This document shows positions 1 to 6,585 of a DNA stretch of 12,169 nucleotides, piece after piece (within the stretch, counting starts at the first letter, position 1; the number at the start of each line of letters is the position of its first letter). Under the pieces are notes generated by a model that made no database searches, was not told where the DNA came from, and worked only from the letters and a program-made list of their open reading frames with translations. This stretch comes from Legionellales bacterium (lineage in GTDB: Bacteria; Pseudomonadota; Gammaproteobacteria; Berkiellales; Berkiellaceae), in contig JAHFQF010000055.1 in the NCBI GenBank assembly GCA_023266435.1, positions 1-12,169 on the forward strand, in the 5' to 3' direction. The translations under genes and the position numbers were made by a program.

Positions 1-717
1 GCAGCAAGGCAACAGATTGTTTTGTGGGATATAGAGATACCAGGGGCCTCTCCGGCACCAAGTATTGAGCCCAGCGTGGGTTCAAAAGTGCGTTTGGCCC
101 GTTTTGGTACTCCTAAGAACAGGTCTGCGGCAGAGATTCAGGCGCGCCATCGAGACCGTATGATCAATCACGCAGGATTGCCACTGTGTGCTCTATTTTG
201 TGTACCAGAATTGCTGCTAGCTGCGAAGAGCACGGAGCCACTTGGTCCTAGAGCTGAAAAATCTCCTGTTGAGCTGTTTCAAAAATCCTTGTATGAATTG
301 GGGATGTCTATCTTATTAAATTATGTCGAACTTGAAACGATAGCAGAGTTTTTTATTGGCGAGGAAGTACTATGCGCGATGTCAGTGATCCAGGGCATCA
401 TGACGAAACATCAAGCAGATAAAGAAGTGTTTTTGGCTAACCAAGGGCTTAATCCACAGTTACAAGCGTTTATTAGTGCTGCTTTGGATAGTGATCCTGC
501 ACAAAGAGAAACAAGAGTCTTGGCTTGGGTGAAAGCAGTACAATCTGATCCGCTGATTGATGCAGCATTAGAGAAGAAGAAAATGACTCACACAGTGCAG
601 TTTGAGCAAACACGTTTGCCTGAGGAGACATTGCGTAAAGCAAGCACACAATCCAAAGCGCGACAAGCAGACGCTGATATACTGCCGGGACGTCATCGTC
701 GAACTTACAGTATCTAA
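1..717 (+). CDS. Unrecognised protein, C-terminal part (5' end outside window)
   Basis: The frame is open from the first base to a TAA at 715-717, giving 238 visible residues. The only early start is a TTG at 22 without a ribosome site, so I read this as the 3' part of a longer gene. I do not recognise the family. The early part is rich in proline, serine and arginine. The middle, roughly residues 55-130, is hydrophobic and probably helical, with runs such as LPLCALFCVPELLLAA and GMSILLNYVELETIAEFF. This is followed by a charged helical part and a very basic tail ending GRHRRTYSI. The mix could be a helical soluble domain or one with membrane contact. It converges on the 190-aa gene 16 bases downstream. 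Real coding is likely because the long frame has coherent composition, but the function is unknown. Confidence 0.6.
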   Translation, partial: AARQQIVLWDIEIPGASPAPSIEPSVGSKVRLARFGTPKNRSAAEIQARHRDRMINHAGLPLCALFCVPELLLAAKSTEPLGPRAEKSPVELFQKSLYELGMSILLNYVELETIAEFFIGEEVLCAMSVIQGIMTKHQADKEVFLANQGLNPQLQAFISAALDSDPAQRETRVLAWVKAVQSDPLIDAALEKKKMTHTVQFEQTRLPEETLRKASTQSKARQADADILPGRHRRTYSI

Positions 718-726
718 AGCCGGGGC

Positions 727-746
727 CACTCCATCAATTTGGAGTG
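727..746. terminator. Hairpin between convergent genes, possible bidirectional terminator
   Basis: A perfect 7-bp stem, CACTCCA (727-733) and TGGAGTG (740-746), encloses a 6-base loop, nine bases after the stop of the left-edge gene. On the + strand it is followed by CTCCTTTCT, a broken pyrimidine tract rather than a clean U run, and on the - strand there is no U run. The stop codon of the 190-aa gene lies in the loop. It is a weak terminator candidate. Confidence 0.35.
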
Positions 747-1306
747 CTCCTTTCTCGTGGTTGAAAGGCTGCTGTTGCCGTTGAAGTAGCGCGGGGTGGC
801 AATTTACTGGCTGCATCTGCGGCAATCGTTAAAGCATCATAATTACCAGTCACAAAATCAGGACCAGGATCATTGCTTGCTGCAGCAGAATCGCTGGGGA
901 CAGTGTTCTTGGCTCCCCAACTACTTGGCTGCTTCACCTTGCCAAAAGACAAAGCGGCTGTGAGCCAATTGGTTGCAGTAGCGATGAATTTTGCGACGAT
1001 TATGAACGTATTGTAGGTTTTTTCACGCCAGCCACTCAAAGTGGTCCACCAACGCACCGCCTTTAGCAGGTCAGGTGTTGTTGTAGCTGCAGTCGGAGCT
1101 GTGTCTGCAGTTGTTGACTGAGCGACGGTCTTTCCATCGATTGTTGGAGCTTTTCTGGCGATCTGAATGCCACCTTTTCCATCAGGAGCCCAATATACAA
1201 CATCCTCTCTCTGTGTCCATGTGACAGGTTGAAGATCTGCCACAGTGAGTTTGCACGATGCCGGTGTGTTAGGGTGATCTGTTGTGACGACGACCTTATC
1301 TTTCAT
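734..1306 (-). CDS. Unrecognised 190-aa protein
   Basis: The ATG at 1304-1306 is preceded by AAGGA (1316-1320 on the + strand) at a spacing of nine bases, and an extended -10 promoter lies further upstream, so this looks like a real gene. I recognise no family. Residues 1-50 form a compact part with many beta-type residues (VVVTTDHP, DVVYWAPDGKGG). Residues 61-79 are an Ala/Thr-rich linker. Residues 81-120 hold a Trp-rich segment and a hydrophobic stretch (TFIIVAKFIATATNWLTAALSF) that could be a membrane or amphipathic helix. The remainder is Ser/Pro/Ala-rich and probably disordered. There is no signal peptide and only one cysteine (C18). It converges on the left-edge gene and lies downstream of degS, but the terminator between them argues for separate transcription. 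A secreted or surface role would be speculation. Confidence 0.6.
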   Translation of the reverse strand: MKDKVVVTTDHPNTPASCKLTVADLQPVTWTQREDVVYWAPDGKGGIQIARKAPTIDGKTVAQSTTADTAPTAATTTPDLLKAVRWWTTLSGWREKTYNTFIIVAKFIATATNWLTAALSFGKVKQPSSWGAKNTVPSDSAAASNDPGPDFVTGNYDALTIAADAASKLPPRATSTATAAFQPRERSTPN

Positions 1307-1378
1307 GATTGTTAATCCTTTAACAAATGTAAATCATCTGCTCAACATACTAAAATATACTTTGCTCGATGTGGATCC

Positions 1379-1387
1379 ATCATAGCA
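1379..1387 (-). promoter_or_regulatory. Extended -10 promoter for the 190-aa gene
   Basis: On the - strand the sequence reads TGCTATGAT, an extended -10 (TG-N-TATGAT, five of six matches to TATAAT). The hexamer 17 bases upstream (CTATAA) is a poor -35, as expected for extended -10 promoters. Transcription would start about 65 bases before the ATG at 1306, just after the degS terminator. Confidence 0.4.
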
Positions 1388-1410
1388 AATTTATGCGGGT
1401 TTTATAGTGG

Positions 1411-1440
1411 AAAACTCTGCACTTGGGTTAAGTGCAGAGT
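1411..1440 (-). terminator. Intrinsic terminator of degS
   Basis: An 11-bp perfect stem (ACTCTGCACTT at 1414-1424 and AAGTGCAGAGT at 1430-1440) encloses a 5-base loop. Read on the - strand it is followed by a short U run (TTTT, counting the last stem base) and lies about 47 bases after the degS stop. This has the form of a Rho-independent terminator, although the U run is short. Confidence 0.7.
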
Positions 1441-1469
1441 GTGCCTTCATAGGGAAGACACGCTCTGTA
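1435..1469 (-). other. Second hairpin overlapping the degS terminator
   Basis: On the - strand CAGAGCGTG pairs with the CACACTCTG segment (one G-U pair), and inside it CTTC pairs with GAAG, making a longer imperfect stem. Its 3' arm shares about six bases with the 5' arm of the terminator stem at 1414-1440, so the two structures cannot form together. This is the geometry of an antiterminator/terminator pair, but it may equally be a chance result of one repeated CTCTG element. Confidence 0.35.
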
Positions 1470-1486
1470 AGAGGGAATGAAGTCCC

Positions 1487-2665
1487 TTAAGGCTTTTTAG
1501 GGGATTTTGGTTCTGCTTTTTTAGTTTCCTGCACGGGACGTTTACCAATGGTTACTTGATAGTCCAACGTTTGACCTTGCCGAAAGATCACCAACGGGTA
1601 GGTGGTGTCAGGTTTTAAATCTGCGGTCAATGTCTGTAAAGCAGCGGGATCAGTGGTTGCTACACCGTTGATACTTAAGACAATATCGCCAGGAACTAAG
1701 CCTGATTTATGTGCGGGGCCTTCGCGCACAATACCGGCTATCACACACCCTTCACCTTTTGGATAGAGTAAGGACTTTCTTAATTCATCGGTTAAGGGGC
1801 GAATACTGATACCCAACCATCCGCGAGTTACATGGCCATGATCAATCAATTGAGACATGACCTCTTTAGCTAATTCTACAGGAATAGCAAAACCAATTCC
1901 CAAGTTGCCACCAGAGCGTGAAAAAATGGCGGTGTTGATACCTACTAAGCGGCCATAACCATCGATTAAGGCGCCGCCTGAATTACCAGGATTAATAGAA
2001 GCATCGGTTTGGATAAAGTTTTCAAATGTGTTAATGCCTAAGCCACTACGTTGTTTTGCACTGACAATCCCTTGTGTGACAGTCTGTCCTACGCCAAATG
2101 GATTACCAATGGCTAACACAGGATCGCCAATGCGTAATGTTTTGCTTTCACCAATTAAAATGACTGGTAAGTCTTTTTTGTCAATTTTTAACACGGCCAA
2201 ATCAGACTCAGCGTCTGAGCCTAATAAGGTCGCATCGACCTCTTGGCCACTGTTTAATTTCACTTTAATTTCTGTGGCATCTCGAATCACATGATTGTTG
2301 GTTAGGATAATGCCGTCTTTGTTGACGATCACACCTGAGCCTAATCCCGGTTGCTGTTCGCGCACAGAGCCGCCACCTTGAGAAGGATCACCAAAAAAAT
2401 GTCTAAAAAAGGGATCTTGGAATAAGGGATGCATCTCAATGGAGATTTCTTTGGTGGTATAAATGCTGACTACAGCAGGCATGGCGAGTTCAACGGCATC
2501 AGCATAAGACATGAGTGGCAGATCAGGTTTGTTACTGACTTGGAAAGTGGGCGTACTAGCGAAAGACTCAGGCCAGACATTGAGCGTCGCTAAAATAAAT
2601 GGGGAAGCCGCAGCGATTGCAATGAATGCTATGCCAGAGGCAATTTTTCTACTTAGTTTGATCAC
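1487..2665 (-). CDS. degS: DegS/AlgW-type HtrA periplasmic serine protease
   Basis: This is a 392-aa trypsin-fold protease with one PDZ domain, the DegS/AlgW architecture rather than the two-PDZ DegP/DegQ one. Residues about 8-30 are an N-terminal signal/anchor helix. The catalytic triad is visible as H125 (TNNHV), D155 (SDLAVL) and S229 (GNSGG). The PDZ domain spans about 283-376 with a GWLGI start and a carboxylate-binding region. The tail is rich in Lys and Pro. In E. coli and Pseudomonas this protein senses misfolded outer-membrane proteins through the PDZ domain and cleaves the anti-sigma factor RseA/MucA, starting the envelope stress response. That role is inferred from the family; no rseA-like gene lies in the window. 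The start is GTG at 2663-2665, five bases after GGGAGG. The gene stands alone, transcribed away from the VOC gene. Confidence 0.93.
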   Translation of the reverse strand: MIKLSRKIASGIAFIAIAAASPFILATLNVWPESFASTPTFQVSNKPDLPLMSYADAVELAMPAVVSIYTTKEISIEMHPLFQDPFFRHFFGDPSQGGGSVREQQPGLGSGVIVNKDGIILTNNHVIRDATEIKVKLNSGQEVDATLLGSDAESDLAVLKIDKKDLPVILIGESKTLRIGDPVLAIGNPFGVGQTVTQGIVSAKQRSGLGINTFENFIQTDASINPGNSGGALIDGYGRLVGINTAIFSRSGGNLGIGFAIPVELAKEVMSQLIDHGHVTRGWLGISIRPLTDELRKSLLYPKGEGCVIAGIVREGPAHKSGLVPGDIVLSINGVATTDPAALQTLTADLKPDTTYPLVIFRQGQTLDYQVTIGKRPVQETKKAEPKSPKKP

Positions 2666-2700
2666 AGGATCCTCCCTTTACTTATTATCAGGAAAACTAC

Positions 2701-2729
2701 ATTATATCCGTTTTCAGTTGGCTTAAAAG
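2701..2729 (-). promoter_or_regulatory. degS promoter
   Basis: On the - strand there is a consensus -10 box TATAAT (2701-2706). The hexamer 17 bases upstream is CTTTTA (2724-2729), a weak -35. Transcription would start near 2694, leaving a leader of roughly 30 bases with the GGGAGG ribosome site. The weak -35 overlaps an inverted repeat and may depend on an activator or be blocked by a repressor. Confidence 0.5.
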
Positions 2730-2739
2730 CCTGTATACG
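2711..2739 (+). promoter_or_regulatory. Possible promoter of the VOC gene
   Basis: TTTTCA (2711-2716) and TATACG (2734-2739) are separated by 17 bases, and each matches four of six consensus positions. It overlaps the degS promoter on the other strand, so the two could compete. The support is moderate at best. Confidence 0.3.
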
Positions 2740-2743
2740 GCTT
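2720..2743. repeat. Alternating GGCTT/AAGCC elements in the degS-VOC divergent region
   Basis: The order is GGCTT (2720-2724), AAGCC (2727-2731) and GGCTT (2739-2743). The last two form an inverted repeat around the TGTATAC spacer. The block overlaps the -35 regions proposed on both strands, which is where an operator would sit. The arms are only five bases, so chance is possible. Confidence 0.3.
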
Positions 2744-2765
2744 GAAGAAATACCTTAGTGATTAT

Positions 2766-2770
2766 AAGGA
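2766..2770 (+). promoter_or_regulatory. Ribosome binding site deciding the VOC start
   Basis: AAGGA lies five bases before the ATG at 2776. An in-frame GTG at 2758 lies upstream of this site and would put it inside the gene, so the ATG is preferred. Confidence 0.6.
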
Positions 2771-2775
2771 CAAAC

Positions 2776-3192
2776 ATGTCAAAATTACATACTTTGGGTC
2801 TTCATCATGTTGCTGTATTTGTTACAAAGTTTGATGAATGCCTAGATTTTTACACGCGAGTATTGGGTATGGTCATCGAATGGCATCCTGACCCTGATAA
2901 TGTATACCTGAGCTCTGGTAATGACAACTTAGCATTACATCGGCAAGTAGATGCAGCTTTAGGGGTACAACGTTTAGATCACTTAGGATTTATTATTTCC
3001 ACACCAGAAATGGTGCATGCTTGGTACGATCGGTTGCAATCAGAAGACACGATACAAGTGCTGACTGAGCCTAAATTACATCGAGATGGTGCGACCAGCT
3101 TTTATTGCCTGGATCCGGATGGGATCCGAGTGCAAATGATTTATCATCCCCCTCTAGAGGGAAAATTTATAATACAAGGAGAGGCAGGATAA
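2776..3192 (+). CDS. VOC (glyoxalase/extradiol dioxygenase fold) protein
   Basis: This 138-aa protein is one complete pair of betaalphabetabetabeta modules of the vicinal-oxygen-chelate superfamily. Module 1 starts at LHHVAVFV (H10/H11) and runs through LDFYTRVLGM to NLALH (H55). Module 2 starts at LDHLGF (H69) and ends with YCLDPDGIRVQMIYHPP. The DPDG turn and final beta strand are typical. The likely metal ligands are H11, H55, H69 and Q120, by position; Q120 stands where many members have Glu, and Gln is also a ligand in some glyoxalases. The size matches bacterial single-domain VOC proteins often named virulence or glyoxalase proteins, whose substrates are mostly unknown, so I assign none. 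It shares one base (TAATG) with the next gene, which suggests coupled translation. Confidence 0.85.
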   Translation: MSKLHTLGLHHVAVFVTKFDECLDFYTRVLGMVIEWHPDPDNVYLSSGNDNLALHRQVDAALGVQRLDHLGFIISTPEMVHAWYDRLQSEDTIQVLTEPKLHRDGATSFYCLDPDGIRVQMIYHPPLEGKFIIQGEAG

Positions 3193-3797
3193 TGTTTGGC
3201 AGTAATTCAACAGGGTGGACGGCATTGGCTATTGCTGCTGGGGTTGGCGTTGTGAGTGCCTATCTTTGGGGACAGCAGTTTGGTCCCGTGATTGTCGCGT
3301 CTCAACAACCTATACAACCAGTAGATACTCCTCAGAGAGATCCTAGTTTGACAGCTGAAGAACCTTTAGAAACAGGCTCTCCTCTAGAGAACGATGTGTT
3401 TGAGCCTGCGCCTGCGCTTCATGGTGCCGATCCTGAAGCACTGCAGAGTGAGGCTCCAGTTGAGGAAGGGGTGCTAATTCCTCATCCAGGAGATCCCCAT
3501 GAGCAAGGTGTATCAGAGGTGCCTGCAAGACCAATCCCTCTTGCCGATGACAGTGAGTTCGCGGTTCTTCATGAGTCCTCTGATGGAGATCCTGCCGCGC
3601 TTCGTAATTCAGCGCAAGCCATGCTTGATTTGGCACGTAATCCATCTGTCACACAGTTGGCAGAGCTTGGACGCGCGGCTAGTGATTTGACATTAGATCT
3701 ACGGGGGGCTGAGGGAGTTGTTGATGCAGCACTTCAGGCTACAGAAGATGCATTGCGTCACGCGACTACAGTGGGAAAAGCTAAATTCGTGCTCTAG
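3192..3797 (+). CDS. Unrecognised single-pass membrane protein with acidic proline-rich domain
   Basis: This 201-aa protein starts at an ATG that overlaps the stop of the VOC gene (TAATG), with AAGGAG at 3176-3181 upstream. A longer frame from 3105 would lie inside the VOC gene and lack this site. Residues about 9-26 form one membrane helix (TALAIAAGVGVVSAYLW) after a short polar start. Residues 36-130 are Pro/Glu/Asp-rich and probably disordered, with recurrent motifs such as EEPLETGSPLE and PHPGDPHEQ. Residues 133-195 look helical (NSAQAMLDLARNP, QLAELGRAASDL, VDAALQATEDALRHA) and may form a coiled coil or bundle. There are no cysteines. The topology is probably Nin/Cout, with the acidic part in the periplasm. 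The family and function are not recognised. It converges on pilU with a 5-base gap. Confidence 0.65.
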   Translation: MFGSNSTGWTALAIAAGVGVVSAYLWGQQFGPVIVASQQPIQPVDTPQRDPSLTAEEPLETGSPLENDVFEPAPALHGADPEALQSEAPVEEGVLIPHPGDPHEQGVSEVPARPIPLADDSEFAVLHESSDGDPAALRNSAQAMLDLARNPSVTQLAELGRAASDLTLDLRGAEGVVDAALQATEDALRHATTVGKAKFVL

Positions 3798-3802
3798 TCA
3801 GA

Positions 3803-4987
3803 TCAGTCATCCTCTACGAGGCTTAATTGTGGGCCGCTGTCTGTGTCTTTATTTTGAAAGCGATTAGCGGGCTTCTCGCTTTCTTTGGTAGGGGTTTGAT
3901 CTGACGCATTGGGATTGGGAGCAGGCTCTTTGTTATTCAGAGCGATGCGTAATTTCAAATTATTACGCGAGTCTGCATTTTTAAGGGCATCTTCTAAGCT
4001 GACTTTTCCTTCCAAATACAATTTTTCTAAGGCCATATCAAATGTTTGCATGCCTAGGTTATCAGAGCGTTCCATGATGTCCTTGATGCTGTCTAGTTCT
4101 CCGCGTCGAATGAGATCGGCAACGAGAGGTGTGCCCAGCATAATTTCTATGGCGGCAACCCGTTTTTTATCAGGTGTGGGTATTAAACGTTGAGAAATGA
4201 TCCCTCTGAGATTAAAAGATAAGTCTAAGAGTAATTGAGGTCTTTTTTCTTCTGGGAAAAAATTGATAATGCGATCTAAAGCTTGATTAGCATTGTTTGC
4301 GTGTAAGGTAGACAAGCATAAGTGCCCTGTTTCAGCAAAATCGATGGCATTTTCCATAGTTTCTCGAGAGCGAATTTCCCCAATTAAAATCACATCTGGG
4401 GCCTGTCGGAGGGTGTTTTTTAAGGCCTCATCGTAACTGATGGTATCGATACCAACCTCTCTTTGACTGACAATAGAATGCTTGTGTGCATGTACAAATT
4501 CAATTGGGTCTTCAATGCAGATAATATGACCTGCATGACGTTCATTACGATAATCAATTAAGGAGGCCAGGGAGGTGGATTTACCGGAGCCTGTTGAACC
4601 TACAAATAACAGCAAACCTCGCTTCTCCATGATTAGCTTTGTTACTGTTTCTGGTAATCCTAAACTCGAATAATGCGGGATGCTAGTATGAATGTTACGA
4701 ATGACCAGTGCAACGTTATTACGCTGTATATAAATATTGACGCGAAATCGACCAATATCTGGCGGGGATATTGCCAGATTCATTTCTAATTTTTTTTCAA
4801 AATTCTTCTTTTGCTCCTCATCCATAATCGAGTAAGCGATTTGCTTTACAAACTCAGCAGTCAGAGGAATATCATTTAAAGGTTTTAAATGCCCAAACAC
4901 TTTTAGGCTAGGCGGGGCATCCGCAGTAAGATATAAATCTGACCCATCTTGTTCCTTCATCATTTTAAGTAGGTCAAGAAGCTCCAT
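3803..4987 (-). CDS. pilU: Type IV pilus accessory ATPase PilU
   Basis: This 394-aa PilT/PilU-family hexameric ATPase assists PilT in type IV pilus retraction at the cytoplasmic face of the inner membrane. The N-terminal PAS-like domain (about 1-100) contains GSDLYLTADAPPS. The RecA-like core has Walker A GSTGSGKST (130-138), an Asp box IICIEDPIEF (157-164), Walker B DVILIGEIR with E204, and a His box TGHLCLSTLHANNA (220-233). PilU is preferred over PilT because the His box is followed by NQALDRIINFFPEE, the region after it reads SFNLRGIISQRL where PilT has its AIRNLIRE motif, and NADSRNNLKLRI sits near the end. A Lys/Pro/Glu-rich tail of about 40 residues follows. The start ATG has AAGG nine bases upstream. 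No pilT lies in the window, although in many relatives pilT and pilU are adjacent. Confidence 0.92.
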   Translation of the reverse strand: MELLDLLKMMKEQDGSDLYLTADAPPSLKVFGHLKPLNDIPLTAEFVKQIAYSIMDEEQKKNFEKKLEMNLAISPPDIGRFRVNIYIQRNNVALVIRNIHTSIPHYSSLGLPETVTKLIMEKRGLLLFVGSTGSGKSTSLASLIDYRNERHAGHIICIEDPIEFVHAHKHSIVSQREVGIDTISYDEALKNTLRQAPDVILIGEIRSRETMENAIDFAETGHLCLSTLHANNANQALDRIINFFPEEKRPQLLLDLSFNLRGIISQRLIPTPDKKRVAAIEIMLGTPLVADLIRRGELDSIKDIMERSDNLGMQTFDMALEKLYLEGKVSLEDALKNADSRNNLKLRIALNNKEPAPNPNASDQTPTKESEKPANRFQNKDTDSGPQLSLVEDD

Positions 4988-5065
4988 TGTATATACCTTG
5001 CTCTAAGTTGATATCAGTTATGTTATTATCGTTCAGGCGTCTAAAAAGATTAGTTGAGGGATCCC
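4988..5065. promoter_or_regulatory. Divergent pilU-qmcA control region
   Basis: These 78 bases must hold both promoters if the genes have their own. On the + strand TTGCTC, 17 bases, TGTTAT is the best pair (three and four matches). On the - strand GATAAT lies near the middle without a good -35. I see no convincing operator. TGAGGG (5055-5060) is the ribosome site of qmcA. Confidence 0.3.
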
Positions 5066-5986
5066 ATGGAACAATACATGATTATCTTAGTCGTTGTTGC
5101 GGTGCTCTTTGCCTTTCGGGGTATTAAACAGGTCCCTCAAGGGTTTCAATGGACTGTGGAGAGATTTGGACGTTATGTCCAGACTTTGGAGCCTGGTTTA
5201 CACATTATTGTCCCTTTTGTCGATCAAATTGGTGTGCGCCTCAATGTCATGGAGCAAGTTCTAGATATTCCGTCGCAAGAGGTGATTACGCGCGATAATG
5301 CCATGGTGACAGTAGATGGGGTGTGTTTTTATCAGATATTTGATGCCCCCAAAGCTGCTTATGAGGTAAGCGGTTTAGAGCATGCCATTCGCAATCTCAT
5401 CATGACCAACATCCGAACGGTATTGGGTGGTTTAGACTTGGACGAAGCTTTGTCGAAGCGTGATCACATTAATACTCGGCTCTTAGGGGTTGTAGATGAA
5501 GCCACTACGCCTTGGGGTGTGAAAGTCACTCGTATTGAAATCAAAGACATTACGCCACCTAGTGATCTGGTAGACAGCATGGCTGCGCAGATGAAAGCAG
5601 AGCGTAATAAGCGCGCTCAGATCTTAGAGGCAGAGGGCTTTCGTCAAGCTGCTATTTTGAAAGCAGAGGGTGAGAAGCAATCACTCGTGTTGGATGCAGA
5701 GGGTCGGAAAGAAGCGGCATTTCGGGATGCTGAAGCCAGAGAGCGTCAAGCGGCTGCAGAAGCAAAAGCCACAGAGCTGGTGTCGCAAGCCATTTCAAAC
5801 GGAAATGTCAGCGCACTGAATTATTTTGTTGCGCAAAACTATATCCAAGCTTTCGGCAAGTTAGCCACCAGCAGCCAAGACAAACTGATTTTGATGCCGA
5901 TGGAAGCAACCTCGCTATTAGGTGCGCTCGGTGGTATTGGAGAAATTGCAAAAGAAGTCTTTGGCAAAAAAGAGGCTAAATCATGA
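5066..5986 (+). CDS. qmcA: SPFH/band-7 membrane protein, QmcA type
   Basis: This 306-aa protein is close to the 305 residues of E. coli QmcA. An N-terminal membrane helix (YMIILVVVAVLFAFRGI) is followed by the SPFH domain (about 20-180: VPQGFQWTVERFGRY, LEPGLHIIVPFVD, RDNAMVTVDGVCFYQI, GVKVTRIEIKDI). Next comes an Ala/Glu-rich coiled coil (about 185-250) and a C-terminal hydrophobic part (TSLLGALGGIGEIAKEVFG). Family members form large cage-like oligomers in the inner membrane and associate with membrane quality control; E. coli QmcA is linked to the FtsH protease. I choose ATG 5066 because TGAGGG lies five bases before it; an in-frame TTG at 5054 precedes that site and is rejected. It overlaps the NfeD-like gene by four bases (ATGA), the usual QmcA-NfeD pairing. 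Confidence 0.92.
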   Translation: MEQYMIILVVVAVLFAFRGIKQVPQGFQWTVERFGRYVQTLEPGLHIIVPFVDQIGVRLNVMEQVLDIPSQEVITRDNAMVTVDGVCFYQIFDAPKAAYEVSGLEHAIRNLIMTNIRTVLGGLDLDEALSKRDHINTRLLGVVDEATTPWGVKVTRIEIKDITPPSDLVDSMAAQMKAERNKRAQILEAEGFRQAAILKAEGEKQSLVLDAEGRKEAAFRDAEARERQAAAEAKATELVSQAISNGNVSALNYFVAQNYIQAFGKLATSSQDKLILMPMEATSLLGALGGIGEIAKEVFGKKEAKS

Positions 5987-6444
5987 ATAGCTGGCTGATT
6001 GAAAATTGGCAGTATTGGCACTGGTGGGTATTAGGGTGCAGTGTGGCTGTCTTAGATCTGATTTTGGGTGCTAATTTTGCCTTTGTTTGGACCGGTGTTG
6101 CTTTATTAATAACTGGGGTTTTTGCGTTACTTTTTCCTAACATTGCGGGTGTTTGGCAACTGTGCTTTTTTGCCATTTTTGAACTGGTGTGTTTGTGGAT
6201 TTGGCGCTATGTGATTGTCAAACGGGCTCAAAGTCACTCAGATAGACCAGATTTGAATAAGCGCTTACATAGTCATATTGGACAAGTCTATGAGTTGACA
6301 CGGGATGTTGTGGATGGAAAAAGTGCGATTAAAATTCATGATTCTGATTGGTTAGTGAACTGTTCCGAACCTTTAGCTGCTGGCTCACGTGTCAAAGTAC
6401 GGCGCGTAGACGGGGCAACCCTGATCGTCGAAAAAGAAGGTTGA
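5983..6444 (+). CDS. Short NfeD-like membrane protein (YbbJ type)
   Basis: This 153-aa protein has about three hydrophobic helices in its first 80 residues (HWWVLGCSVAVLDLIL, FAFVWTGVALLITGVFALLF and VWQLCFFAIFELVCLWIW). A small OB-fold domain follows at about 95-150 (GQVYELTRDV, SAIKIHDSDWLVNC, GSRVKVRRVDGATLIVEK). This is the short NfeD class without a ClpP-like protease domain, which in most bacteria sits next to an SPFH protein and is thought to be its partner. The start overlaps the qmcA stop by four bases, so translation is probably coupled. It is the last gene of this pair, and no clear terminator hairpin follows. Confidence 0.85.
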   Translation: MNSWLIENWQYWHWWVLGCSVAVLDLILGANFAFVWTGVALLITGVFALLFPNIAGVWQLCFFAIFELVCLWIWRYVIVKRAQSHSDRPDLNKRLHSHIGQVYELTRDVVDGKSAIKIHDSDWLVNCSEPLAAGSRVKVRRVDGATLIVEKEG

Positions 6445-6505
6445 GTGTCAGAAATGGTCTAAAAGAAACACTGGTAAAATATCCTCATCTAGTCACCCCA
6501 AAACA

Positions 6506-6534
6506 TTGACCCTAGCAGTCATATTTGCCAGAAT
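6506..6534 (+). promoter_or_regulatory. Possible promoter of the LPS-core cluster
   Basis: TTGACC (6506-6511, five of six matches) and CAGAAT (6529-6534, four of six) are separated by 17 bases in the 141-base gap after the NfeD-like gene. Transcription would start about 40-45 bases before the zinc-finger ATG. It is the best sigma-70-type pair in this gap. Confidence 0.45.
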
Positions 6535-6585
6535 GCCGCTTAATAGAGGTCAAAGTACCCAGCCGTGATTTTTGAGGAGACAATT

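Noticed and set aside
568..825. Reverse 85-codon frame across the convergent junction
   Set aside because: It overlaps both stronger genes, has Cys/Gln-rich composition without a family, and has no clear ribosome site.
3111..3130. Tandem GGATCCGGATGGGATCCG motif
   Set aside because: It encodes the conserved DPDG turn of the VOC fold and is explained by the protein.
3105..3191. Longer start for the membrane protein
   Set aside because: It overlaps the VOC reading frame; the ATG at 3192 has a ribosome site and the membrane helix follows it at once.
3343..3645. 100-codon reverse frame rich in His, Gln and Leu
   Set aside because: It is antisense to the acidic Pro-rich segment of the membrane protein, whose codons produce this composition.
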